DNA of 64,000 nt from UBA5314 sp964635975 (GTDB lineage: Bacteria; Bacillota; Syntrophomonadia; Syntrophomonadales; Syntrophomonadaceae): assembly GCA_964635975.1 (NCBI GenBank), contig CAZWPO010000001.1:1-64000 (forward strand), given 5' to 3'. Under the pieces are notes generated by a model that had not been told where the DNA came from, ran no database searches, and worked only from the letters and a program-made list of their open reading frames with translations. Below, in pieces: positions 44,882 through 52,435 of the stretch; position 1 is the first letter of the stretch, and each line of letters begins with the position of its first letter. The position numbers and the translations under genes are program-made.

Positions 44882-45598
44882 TTACCTCCCTATATAGGTG
44901 CCTATTTTTTCACCCAGAACTGCTTTGAGGATATTGCCCTCCCTGGTAAGATCAAAAACGACAATCGGGATTCTGTTGTCCATACAAAGCGAAGCTGCGG
45001 TGGAATCCATCACACCCAGGCCTTGATTGATTACTTCTATATAATCAAGAAAATCAAATTTTTTAGCTCCCGGGTTTCGTTTGGGGTCGGAATCATACAC
45101 CCCATCAACCTTCTTAGCCATTAAGATGACTTCTGCTTCTATCTCAGCTGATCGCAATGCCGCTGCGGTATCAGTCGAAAAGTACGGATTACCGGTACCG
45201 GCAGCAAAAATAACCACCCGTCCCTTCTCCAAATGTCTTATCGCCCGCCTCCTTATGTAAGGCTCAGCAATGGACTTCATCTCAATGGCTGACATTACCC
45301 TGGTGCCCATCTCAAGCTTTTCCAGTGCATCCTGGAGGGCTAGAGCATTAATTTCCGTGGCCAGCATCCCCATAAAATCTGCTGTAGCCCTGTCTATACC
45401 CTGCGCGCTCCCCATGACTCCGCGCCATATATTACCTCCACCAACTACTATTGCCACTTCGACGCCATGTCCGACAACCTCGACTACCTGTCGCGCGATG
45501 CCGGAAAGAACTTCATAATCAATGCCAAAAGTCCCTTCTCCAGCCAGTGCTTCTCCGCTCAGCTTGAGTACGACGCGTTTATATTTTGGGTTTTGCAA
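44882..45598 (-). CDS. pyrH: UMP kinase
   Basis: This amino-acid-kinase-fold enzyme phosphorylates UMP to UDP. The protein has KRVVLKLSGEALAGE, VVGGGNIWRG, ATADFMGMLATEINALALQDALE, AAGTGNPYFSTDTAAALR and KVDGVYDSDPKRNP. I place the start at TTG 45598 (238 residues) because the family N-terminus is M.NPKYKR and GGAGG lies seven bases upstream. A second TTG at 45616 also has its own GGAGGT, so two tandem starts are possible, adding six residues. Confidence 0.95.
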   Translation of the reverse strand: MQNPKYKRVVLKLSGEALAGEGTFGIDYEVLSGIARQVVEVVGHGVEVAIVVGGGNIWRGVMGSAQGIDRATADFMGMLATEINALALQDALEKLEMGTRVMSAIEMKSIAEPYIRRRAIRHLEKGRVVIFAAGTGNPYFSTDTAAALRSAEIEAEVILMAKKVDGVYDSDPKRNPGAKKFDFLDYIEVINQGLGVMDSTAASLCMDNRIPIVVFDLTREGNILKAVLGEKIGTYIGR

Positions 45599-45653
45599 AA
45601 TACTCCCTCCCGGCAACTATACCTCCTGGGCTTTCCTGATTGTTCAAAGCTAT

Positions 45654-46301
45654 CTATTTTATCTGCGCCATTACTTCGGCTGCAAAATCAGTTTTTTCTT
45701 TTTCGATCCCTTCTCCCAGTTGATAGCGAACAAAACGGCGCACTTGGATGTTCTCTCCCATGCGGCCGATCTGTTCCTGGATTATCTCGAGGACGGTTTT
45801 GTCGGTATCCTTGATAAAGGGCTGCTCAAGAAGACATGCTTCCTTGTAATATTTATCGATTCTTCCTTCTACCATTTTATCGATGACTTTTTCGGGTTTG
45901 CCTTCTTCCAGGGCCTGGGCTCTCAAGACTTCCTTCTCATGGTTTATAACATCCTCAGGAACCTGATCGCGGCTGATAAATTCGGGATTTGATGCAGCAA
46001 TCTGCATGGCGATATCATAGGCCAGACTCTTGAATTCATCAGTCTTGGCCACAAAATCCGTTTCACTGTTCACTTCTACCAAAACTCCGATGCGGCCGCC
46101 CCCATGTATGTAGGAAATGATGGTACCCTCGCTGGCAACCCTTCCGGCTTTCTTGGCTGCTTTGGCCAGGCCTTTGGTGCGAAGCTCATCTATAGCTTTT
46201 TCAATATCTCCGCCCACCTCCTGCAATGCTTTTTTGCAATCCATCATCCCGGCGCCGGTTCTTTCTCTCAATTCCTTAACCATTGCTGCTGTAATCTCCA
46301 T
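45654..46301 (-). CDS. tsf: Elongation factor Ts
   Basis: EF-Ts is the nucleotide exchange factor of EF-Tu. The 215-residue protein is the short form, with the UBA-like N-terminus (KELRERTGAGMMDCKKALQEVGGDIEKAIDELR) that contacts EF-Tu, VEVNSETDFVAKTDEF, and a single dimerisation half (ACLLEQPFIKDTDKTV). It follows rpsB with a terminator-like hairpin between, which probably lowers its level relative to S2. Confidence 0.96.
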   Translation of the reverse strand: MEITAAMVKELRERTGAGMMDCKKALQEVGGDIEKAIDELRTKGLAKAAKKAGRVASEGTIISYIHGGGRIGVLVEVNSETDFVAKTDEFKSLAYDIAMQIAASNPEFISRDQVPEDVINHEKEVLRAQALEEGKPEKVIDKMVEGRIDKYYKEACLLEQPFIKDTDKTVLEIIQEQIGRMGENIQVRRFVRYQLGEGIEKEKTDFAAEVMAQIK

Positions 46302-46341
46302 GAAATTGTTCCTCCCTGTCTATGTTTTTTAAGCATCGGAA

Positions 46342-46360
46342 GAAACTGCGGAGCAGTTTC
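46342..46360 (-). repeat. Short perfect hairpin between tsf and rpsB
   Basis: GAAACTGC (46342-46349) and GCAGTTTC (46353-46360) form an 8-bp stem with a 3-base loop about 40 bases upstream of the tsf start. There is no T-tract, so it may be a processing or stabilising hairpin in the tsf leader. Confidence 0.45.
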
Positions 46361-46410
46361 AACACACTGCTGTAACGAAGCAATAGAGATTATTATGCCT
46401 CGTTATATTC

Positions 46411-46450
46411 ATAAAAAAGGGGTGTTAAGGAAATCCCCCATCACACCCCT
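46411..46450 (-). terminator. Rho-independent terminator or attenuator after rpsB
   Basis: On the minus strand AGGGGTGT and ACACCCCT form an 8-bp stem (46443-46450 with 46418-46425), followed by TTTTTTAT. It lies 8 bases after the rpsB stop. Since tsf follows in the same direction, partial termination that sets the S2 to EF-Ts ratio is likely, as known for this gene pair elsewhere. Confidence 0.7.
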
Positions 46451-46457
46451 CATCGCC

Positions 46458-47156
46458 TTACACTGTCATCTGTTCCCCTTGCTTGCCCTCAAGAACCGCA
46501 TCAGCAATTCGGGAGGAAATTAGTTTTACCGCTCTAATTGCATCATCGTTTCCGGGTATCACGTAGTCAATCTCATCCGGATCACAATTGGTGTCTACAA
46601 TTGCAACAACCGGGATATTAAGCTTACGAGCTTCAGCGACGGCAATCTTTTCTTTGCGGGGATCAACTACAAAAACGGCTCCGGGAAGTTTATCCATATC
46701 TTTGATTCCACCAAGGAACCTTTCCAATCGTTCCCGTTCATTGCGCAGGTGGGCAACTTCTTTTTTAGTCAGTACTTCAAATGCCCCTTCTTCTTCCATC
46801 TTCTCCAGTTCCTTTAGGCGGAAGACACGTTTTCTTATAGTTTTGTAGTTGGTAAGCATTCCACCCAACCAGCGCTGATTTACGAAGAACATTCCACTGC
46901 GGCGCGCTTCCTCACGGATGGTTTCCTGCGCCTGTTTTTTGGTGCCTACAAACAGCACCCCTTTACCTTCCTGGGCTACGCTCTTGATGAAAGCGTAAGC
47001 CTCATCGAACTTCTTGACCGTCTGCTGCAGGTCAATGATGTAGATGCCATTACGCTCCATATAGATGTAGGTGGCCATCTTGGGGTTCCAACGCCGTGTT
47101 TGGTGTCCGAAATGCACTCCTGCTTCCAGCAGTTGCTTCATGGTAATTACTGACAC
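46458..47156 (-). CDS. rpsB: 30S ribosomal protein S2
   Basis: S2 binds the 30S subunit late in assembly and contacts S1 in many bacteria. The protein has VITMKQLLEAGVHFGHQTRRWNPKM at the N-terminus, DLQQTVKKFDEAYAFIKSVA, FVGTKKQAQETI and GAVFVVDPRKEKIAVAEARKLNIPVV. The start is GTG 47156, six bases after AAGGAGGTG, giving 232 residues. The open frame extends 51 codons further upstream but that part has no family likeness. Confidence 0.97.
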   Translation of the reverse strand: MSVITMKQLLEAGVHFGHQTRRWNPKMATYIYMERNGIYIIDLQQTVKKFDEAYAFIKSVAQEGKGVLFVGTKKQAQETIREEARRSGMFFVNQRWLGGMLTNYKTIRKRVFRLKELEKMEEEGAFEVLTKKEVAHLRNERERLERFLGGIKDMDKLPGAVFVVDPRKEKIAVAEARKLNIPVVAIVDTNCDPDEIDYVIPGNDDAIRAVKLISSRIADAVLEGKQGEQMTV

Positions 47157-47262
47157 CAGCAACACCTCCTTTTCAGTTATTTTCCTCCGCCGCTTCATCA
47201 CGAGCGTCAACTTAAATAAGCACTGCCGCCCATTCCACAAGCGTGTGTAATCACCATCTGAT

Positions 47263-47292
47263 AATATATCATAATTCCATCTATATTGGCAA
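47263..47292 (-). promoter_or_regulatory. Candidate rpsB promoter
   Basis: On the minus strand TTGCCA (47287-47292) and TATATT (47263-47268) are 18 bases apart. This would give a leader of about 100 bases before the rpsB GTG, room for S2-type autoregulation, although I see no clear S2-binding fold. Confidence 0.35.
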
Positions 47293-47444
47293 GAATCTCC
47301 CCTGTTCATGGTGATTTCTTTAAAATTATCTTACTAAAATATTGCCATAATCCATGATGTTGATACAGAAGTCGGGACTAAAAACAAGTTTCATGATGGC
47401 AGGTCCGAAAGCTGCTTAATACAAAGTTCGAAACTCGGCCTTTT

Positions 47445-47510
47445 TTAGAAGAGCAACGGTCCTGCTGTTGCACACCCAAGCGTGCAACAGCAGGACCGTT
47501 GCCCTTCTAA
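47445..47510. repeat. Very long inverted repeat between the flagellar operon and rpsB
   Basis: Two arms of 29 bases (47445-47473 and 47482-47510) are complementary except for one A/C mismatch, around an 8-base loop ACCCAAGC. The inner 21 bases pair perfectly. It begins 26 bases after the last flagellar-operon stop. The transcript side of the hairpin is followed by AAAAAAGG, not a T-tract, while TTTTTT abuts the other side. It is therefore not a standard terminator for minus-strand genes. It could be an RNase III site, a mRNA-end stabiliser or a mobile palindromic element. Confidence 0.8.
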
Positions 47511-47535
47511 CATTTACACAATACCATTGTTAGCA

Positions 47536-48306
47536 CTAGATGGCTTGTTTTCGTTTCGCAAGATTCAATATCAGGCTCACTTCTCCCTGACCGCGATCGA
47601 GTATTTGAGCAATTTCCTTTTGGTTATATCCCTGTTCGCTTAGCATTCTAACCGCTATGTAGGGATGCGCCTGCTTAATTTCTTCGAGAGTAAATTCGGA
47701 TTCTTTGGTCCGTTTAATACTGGTAAACGGATTTTCCTCTATCTTGGTGACTGGTTCATCTGTTATGCCTGCAGAGACTGGCTCGGGAACTGAAACTGTC
47801 ACATCTATGTCTATCTGCGGCATTTGTTGGTTCTGCCTGAAATAGCTTATCTGTTCTTCATTCATCACATTCATATGGTGGTTAATATCAAAACCTGCGT
47901 CTTTGCACATCATCATAAATTCACGCGTATTGATGCCCAGTTCCTCCGCAAGCTCATATACCCTGATCTTGACCTTGCATTCGCAAGCAGCAGATGCCGG
48001 GCGTGATCCGGTTCGGCCTATTTTACCTTTCATATCCTTCTGGCCTGTGGATTGGACTTCCTGGGTGTTCTCGGATGGATTCAATATTGGACGATTTACT
48101 TTGCCTTCTAGACCATCAACTAGGTCCCGGCTCAGATTGATGGTGTTGAGCATCATTTCTTCCAGGTCGCATTTGACTTCCCTGGCTTGTAGAAGACTAT
48201 TCTGAAGGTCGCGGGAATAGCTCTCCACAAACAACTTCTGGCGGCTACCGCTGTAAAGAGCCACCGCTATTAAGATAACAGCCAGTATGCAAACGACTGT
48301 AACGAT
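47536..48306 (-). CDS. SwrB-position membrane protein with IF2_N domain and C-terminal HTH-like motif
   Basis: The frame contains, in order, a single membrane helix (VTVVCILAVILIAVALY), a polar linker, an IF2_N-like domain (KIRVYELAEELGINTREF, GFDINHHMNVMNEEQ) and a C-terminal helix-turn-helix-like segment (VRMLSEQGYNQKEIAQIL, GQGEVSLILNL). The last resembles the tail of Bacillus membrane proteins of the DUF6115 kind. The first standard codon is GTG 48264, which has no ribosome binding site and would cut the helix in half. TAAGGGGTG lies seven bases before ATC 48304-48306, which I take as start (256 residues). The gene occupies the swrB (ylxL) slot between fliA/sigD and rpsB. Function is unknown; a role in flagellar control is inference. 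Confidence 0.75.
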   Translation of the reverse strand: MVTVVCILAVILIAVALYSGSRQKLFVESYSRDLQNSLLQAREVKCDLEEMMLNTINLSRDLVDGLEGKVNRPILNPSENTQEVQSTGQKDMKGKIGRTGSRPASAACECKVKIRVYELAEELGINTREFMMMCKDAGFDINHHMNVMNEEQISYFRQNQQMPQIDIDVTVSVPEPVSAGITDEPVTKIEENPFTSIKRTKESEFTLEEIKQAHPYIAVRMLSEQGYNQKEIAQILDRGQGEVSLILNLAKRKQAI

Positions 48307-48319
48307 TCTTACCCACCCC

Positions 48320-48640
48320 TTAAATGGTGATATCCACGTGATGCCCTTGTATCGGACTTTTTACGCTTTTATTCTCGTTATTCGCCGTCTTTTCTTCATT
48401 TCCTTTATTTTCATGATCTTTTTTTTCTTTTTTTTGCTTTTCTTGTCGACCATGAATGTAGGCATCTTCGCTCTTTAGAGTCTGATTTACCTCTTTAGTG
48501 TTCTGGTGGGTCTGCTGGATAATGGCCTGGTTAAACTCCTGCTGCCGCCTATCCTGCTCGATTTGATGGGTTTGTTGAACACGGGCCACGTCGCCGGCTT
48601 TTTGGACCAGCACCTGCATATCAACACTCCGAATACTCAT
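48320..48640 (-). CDS. Small highly charged protein of unknown function in the flagellar operon
   Basis: The 106-residue protein has no membrane helix. Residues 1-45 are probably helical with many Gln residues (VQKAGDVARVQQTHQIEQDR), and the second half is Lys/Glu/Asn-rich and likely disordered. I recognise the N-terminal pattern from small unnamed proteins at the same place in clostridial flagellar operons, but know of no function. A GGAGG site precedes the ATG. Its stop overlaps the ribosome binding site of the next gene, so it is part of the operon. Confidence 0.7.
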   Translation of the reverse strand: MSIRSVDMQVLVQKAGDVARVQQTHQIEQDRRQQEFNQAIIQQTHQNTKEVNQTLKSEDAYIHGRQEKQKKEKKDHENKGNEEKTANNENKSVKSPIQGHHVDITI

Positions 48641-48656
48641 GACCCTGCCTCCTTTT

Positions 48657-50051
48657 TTAACGCAGGGAGGTAATCTTTATTTCCCCTTTATCTGCAATAA
48701 AAGCTGAAAATTTTATTGGATCATTGACTACATGAACGCACTGCCCTATAGATAGGCGCACACCGGGATAGACTATCTCCCAAACCGATATACGACCATG
48801 ACTGCTTTTTTCATGCTCCTGTTCGAGATAAAAAATTCTCTGCTCGGCTTGCTGCACTTCCTGGCGAAGCCTCTTATACTCATCTAACACTCTTAAGAGC
48901 AGCTGCCGTTTCTTGTCATCCAGATCGTCCATGGAAGTCCCCGACCTCTGGAAAACATTTATGGTATGGCTCATATTGTCGAGACTCTTTTTCATCTCAG
49001 CGTGTTTCTTGACAAGATTATGGTATTCTTCCCTGAAATGCGGGTTTATCCCAACTTCTACTACCGTCTGGGTGGCCAGCTGGGATCCCAGCACTTTGCA
49101 TTCCACTTCCTGCCCGGCTTGAATTAAGCCGCCTACTACTATGCCCTTCTTATCCATTACCTTGACGCTGCCACCGGCTTTTACCTGTGACTGCATTATA
49201 GCTTCACGGATGAATATATTGTTGCCGGCCTCAATCCTGGAATTCTCTACAAAACGCGCCTGCAGGTCTTCACCGGCCTTTACCAGGCATTTTAATCCCC
49301 CGGTTATACCTCCCTTGACCTGGATGCTCCCCTCGGCAATTACTTCAGAGTTTTCTATAAATCCGCGTATTTCTATATCTCCGGCGGCCTTCACTTTAAA
49401 TCCGGCGGTCACGCTTCCATTTATGGAGACATTGCCTACAAAATCAATATCTCCTGATGAAAAATCAACATCGCCATTAAGCTGAAAGACCGGACTTACG
49501 ACCACTTTGCCCCCTACCATAGTTACATGGCCGTCATTCGCAGCAAAAAGCAGCGTCTCATCCTCATTAGCCACAGTATTTTTGCCGCGTGGGATACGAA
49601 GATCCTTTCCGGGTTTGGGTGGGATAGGGTCACCCTGGACATTGATTCCCGGCGTGCCTTCGGTGGCAGGGGTTTTGGTGACCAGAAGCTCTCCCCGGCG
49701 GATGTTGTTGATCAGCCCCAGGTCATGGTAATCGGCAACGCCTTTATCATCGATTCTTGGTGATAGTGTTTTGCTGGGCAGCGGGAAGTTATATTCCAGG
49801 CGTGCAGGTTCGCCGTCTACAGGTATTCTTGCCTGTGCCACTACCACTTTGTCGTACGTGCGCAGAGCTTCACGGACTCTTTCCTCCATGATTCCATAAA
49901 CCACATTATGGCTATGCAGGGCACTCATTGCCTGGTCAAAAGTGCATTCGTTGCCTCGACCGGTTGGTTTCTGAACTTCAAGGAACGCATTCATTTTGGC
50001 AGCGTCGACTACAACCTTAAGCCAACCATCCTTGTTTAGCTCGTTATCCAT
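48657..50051 (-). CDS. FapA-family (DUF342) protein
   Basis: The 464-residue protein has an N-terminal domain, a right-handed beta-helix core with repeated residues (FVGNVSINGSVTAGFKVKAAGDIEIRG, then IQVKGGITGGLKC), and a C-terminal coiled coil (EYKRLRQEVQQAEQRIFYLEQEHEK). This is the FapA/DUF342 layout. Some members are reported to affect polar localisation or flagellar and pilus functions, but no enzyme activity is established. It is encoded right after the sigma factor gene in the flagellar operon. Confidence 0.85.
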   Translation of the reverse strand: MDNELNKDGWLKVVVDAAKMNAFLEVQKPTGRGNECTFDQAMSALHSHNVVYGIMEERVREALRTYDKVVVAQARIPVDGEPARLEYNFPLPSKTLSPRIDDKGVADYHDLGLINNIRRGELLVTKTPATEGTPGINVQGDPIPPKPGKDLRIPRGKNTVANEDETLLFAANDGHVTMVGGKVVVSPVFQLNGDVDFSSGDIDFVGNVSINGSVTAGFKVKAAGDIEIRGFIENSEVIAEGSIQVKGGITGGLKCLVKAGEDLQARFVENSRIEAGNNIFIREAIMQSQVKAGGSVKVMDKKGIVVGGLIQAGQEVECKVLGSQLATQTVVEVGINPHFREEYHNLVKKHAEMKKSLDNMSHTINVFQRSGTSMDDLDDKKRQLLLRVLDEYKRLRQEVQQAEQRIFYLEQEHEKSSHGRISVWEIVYPGVRLSIGQCVHVVNDPIKFSAFIADKGEIKITSLR

Positions 50052-50065
50052 CCCCAGCGTCCCCC

Positions 50066-50839
50066 CTATCTCAAAATATGTTTCTTTTTGCTAAGACTCC
50101 CTCTCAATCTTAAGATCGCCTTGGTATGCAATTGAGATATGCGTGATTCCGATAGGGTGAGCACAGCGCCGATTTCTTTCAATGTCAAACCTTCATAGTA
50201 GTAAAGGTATACCACGTTTTTTTCCTTTTCCGGCAAGCGCGAAATCGCCTTGGCCAGGGTCTCCTTGGCCTCCGTCAATTCAGCCATCTCCAGCGCGTCC
50301 ACCGCATCTTCGTCCTGAAGAATATCTACGATTCGCTTTTTGCTGTCGTCCCCTTCTTCACCCGGGAGAAAGTCATCTAATGATATTATCGTAGTTGAAG
50401 CAACTTCCCTTAATAAATTAGCCAATTCATCCCGAGAGAGTCCCATCTCCTGTGCTACTTCAGCATCGGTGGCTGCTCTACCGAGACGCGCTTCCAGGCT
50501 GGCATAGGTTCTTTCCAGTTCCTTGCTCTTTTGGCGAAGAGAAACCGGCACCCAGTCCATGGCGCGCAATCCATCTATCATAGATCCCCTTATCCGGGTT
50601 ATGGCATAGGTTTCGAATTTGATATTCCTTTTGTGATCGAACTTTTCCATGGCGTCAATTAAGCCTTCTATCCCGTAAGAGATCAGCTCATCCAGCTCTA
50701 CCACTGAAGATAAATTGATGGCGAGCCGGTTAGCTACATACTTGACCAACTGAGCGTACTGGATTATTAGTTCGTCGCGTGCTTCCATACTATCTTCTTC
50801 TTTATACTGGAGCCATAGTTCTGTTTTATCGTTTTTCAA
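50066..50839 (-). CDS. fliA: Flagellar sigma factor (FliA/SigD/WhiG family)
   Basis: This sigma-28-type factor directs RNA polymerase to late flagellar and chemotaxis promoters. The 257-residue protein has region 2 (VELDELISYGIEGLIDAMEKFDH, FETYAITRIRGSMIDGLR), region 3 (SLRQKSKELERTYASLEARLGR) and region 4 with the -35 recognition helix (LTLKEIGAVLTLSESRISQLHTKAILRLR). Its start overlaps the cheD stop by 4 bases. A matching anti-sigma FlgM is not in the window. Confidence 0.95.
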   Translation of the reverse strand: MKNDKTELWLQYKEEDSMEARDELIIQYAQLVKYVANRLAINLSSVVELDELISYGIEGLIDAMEKFDHKRNIKFETYAITRIRGSMIDGLRAMDWVPVSLRQKSKELERTYASLEARLGRAATDAEVAQEMGLSRDELANLLREVASTTIISLDDFLPGEEGDDSKKRIVDILQDEDAVDALEMAELTEAKETLAKAISRLPEKEKNVVYLYYYEGLTLKEIGAVLTLSESRISQLHTKAILRLRGSLSKKKHILR

Positions 50840-51321
50840 ATAATTCTCTCCCCATGCCCTATCGTTCTTATCAACAGTTCCCCTTTACCAGGATCGAAGG
50901 TAATCGTGCGGCCATAATTGCCACCGGTATCATTGGCCAACAGCTTAATGCGATGTTTGCTCAAACACTCTTCAACAGCTTGCGAATTACGTGCACCTAT
51001 TTTCATAATGTCGCTGTCACCTGAAAATTTAAACATTTGGGCTCCCCCGGCAATTTTAGCTGCCAAACGAGATGAAGATGCACCGTTCTTATATATTTCT
51101 TCCAGGACCAGATCGATGGCCGTATCGGCAAATTTGGCACGGTTTGAAGCATTTTTAGCCTGCGCGCTATAAGGCAGCATAATATGGGCCAGACTGGCAA
51201 CTTTGATACTTAAATCGTAAATGCAGATGCCAATACACGATCCAAGTCCCGCTGTCATCAGCAAATCTGGTGCCCTGGCAATCTTCATGTCAGCCATGCC
51301 GACCTGGATGATTTTACTCAT
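50836..51321 (-). CDS. cheD: Chemoreceptor glutamine deamidase CheD
   Basis: CheD deamidates receptor glutamines and also binds CheC to boost its phosphatase activity. The 161-residue protein has the catalytic cysteine in GLGSCIGICIYD and histidine in LAHIMLPYS, with threonine in KFADTAIDLVL, and KIAGGAQMF and NDTGGNYGRTITFD further on. It overlaps cheC by one base and fliA by four. This CheC-CheD pair is the Bacillus-type adaptation system. Confidence 0.95.
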   Translation of the reverse strand: MSKIIQVGMADMKIARAPDLLMTAGLGSCIGICIYDLSIKVASLAHIMLPYSAQAKNASNRAKFADTAIDLVLEEIYKNGASSSRLAAKIAGGAQMFKFSGDSDIMKIGARNSQAVEECLSKHRIKLLANDTGGNYGRTITFDPGKGELLIRTIGHGERII

Positions 51322-51944
51322 TATAAAGTCACCCCAAGCGCCGATAGAATAATATCAAGTGATCCTGGTTCTGGAAGCAAGAAAAAATGCCCAACAACAT
51401 CCTGATCATCTTTCTTAAAGAGGGTATCAAGGAGTAAAACATGGTCTCCTACCTGGCCATATTGAGCCAGTATAGCTCCTACTATCGCACCGGCCATATC
51501 TACACCCAGCGCCGGCACTGAAGGTATAAAGTTTAGGTTGGTAAACATAGATAAAGCATTTAGATAGGTGGCTGAAACAATGTTTCCAACCTCCATCATA
51601 GCAGATATATCTAGATCACTCAGGTTCTCAGGGCTGGTCGTACCTGGACTCCTTCCCATCAGCATATCAACCAGCAGGCACGCTTTCTCAACCGGGAGCA
51701 TAAATAGAATATTCGTAGGCGCCGATCCGCTTATATTTAAATAAATACCAACAGAGTGAACGTCGGCTCCGCCTATAAGCTCTGGAACTTCATCGAATGG
51801 AAGGATGGCTATCTGAGGAACATTCATATCGATTTTTGAATTAACCATCTGAGCAAGGGCTGTAGCCGCATTGCCTGCACCGATATTACCGATTTCTTTA
51901 AGAGCATCTATTTGCATACTGGAAAGTTGGGTTAAGTCTTCCAC
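51321..51944 (-). CDS. cheC: CheY-P phosphatase CheC
   Basis: CheC dephosphorylates CheY-P. The 207-residue protein has two similar active sites: LKEIGNIGAGNAATALAQM near the N-terminus and MMEVGNIVSATYLNALSMF in the second half. Both keep the E...N pair, so both should be active. I place the start at GTG 51944 because AGGGAGG lies seven bases upstream; a TTG 21 bases further upstream sits before that site. cheW precedes it. Confidence 0.94.
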   Translation of the reverse strand: MEDLTQLSSMQIDALKEIGNIGAGNAATALAQMVNSKIDMNVPQIAILPFDEVPELIGGADVHSVGIYLNISGSAPTNILFMLPVEKACLLVDMLMGRSPGTTSPENLSDLDISAMMEVGNIVSATYLNALSMFTNLNFIPSVPALGVDMAGAIVGAILAQYGQVGDHVLLLDTLFKKDDQDVVGHFFLLPEPGSLDIILSALGVTL

Positions 51945-51957
51945 GGCATGTCCCTCC

Positions 51958-52425
51958 CTAGTCAAAGATTTTTCTCAAATCAAGCAGTATCAAAAGCCTG
52001 CCATCCACTTTGGCAACCCCTTTAATGTGTTCCGAACTTGCAGCATCGTATATCTTGGAGGTTTCTTCGATATCTGAACGTTCAACATAAAGAACCTCTG
52101 ACACCTCGTCAACAATTATACCAACTTTTAGATCGTCGATCTGAAATACGATGATGCGCTTATCTTCCTGATCGCCATCAGACTGCAAGTTAAATTTTGT
52201 ATGTAAGTTTATGATAGGTACAATATTACCCCTCAGGTTAACAACTCCTTCAATAAATCGCTCGGTGCGCGGGACCCTCGTGATATTAAGAAGTCGATTG
52301 ATTTCTTGAACATGCAGTATATCTACGGCGTATTCTTCTTTGCCCAACTTAAAGGCCACGACCTGCAGGCCGCCATTCAAATCGTAGTTTGCATTTACAT
52401 CCATTTCACTGGTATTCTCCATCAT
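51958..52425 (-). CDS. cheW: Chemotaxis coupling protein CheW
   Basis: CheW couples chemoreceptors to the kinase CheA. The 155-residue protein is a single SH3-like CheW domain: VVAFKLGKEEYAVDILHVQEI, RVPRTERFIEGVVNLRGNIVPIINL and IVDEVSEVLYV are conserved. A GGAGGTGA site precedes two adjacent ATG codons, either of which may be used. It lies between cheA and cheC. Confidence 0.96.
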   Translation of the reverse strand: MMENTSEMDVNANYDLNGGLQVVAFKLGKEEYAVDILHVQEINRLLNITRVPRTERFIEGVVNLRGNIVPIINLHTKFNLQSDGDQEDKRIIVFQIDDLKVGIIVDEVSEVLYVERSDIEETSKIYDAASSEHIKGVAKVDGRLLILLDLRKIFD

Positions 52426-52435
52426 TTCACCTCCG

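Larger units (their letters stand above)
47157..47535. other. Intergenic region between the flagellar operon and rpsB
   Basis: This 379-base gap contains a candidate rpsB promoter (47263-47292) and a very long hairpin (47445-47510), both listed separately. The rest is AT-rich with no gene that I can support. Confidence 0.45.

Noticed and set aside
47157..47309. Upstream extension of the rpsB frame by 51 codons
   Set aside because: The extension has no likeness to S2, covers the probable promoter, and the GTG with an ideal ribosome binding site fits the family start.
47445..47510. Standard rho-independent terminator for the flagellar operon
   Set aside because: On the minus-strand transcript the hairpin is followed by A residues and not a U-tract; it is kept as a repeat of unknown role.
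49141..49485. Plus-strand open frame inside the FapA-family gene
   Set aside because: It is antisense to a well-supported gene with periodic beta-helix repeats, which explains the open frame.
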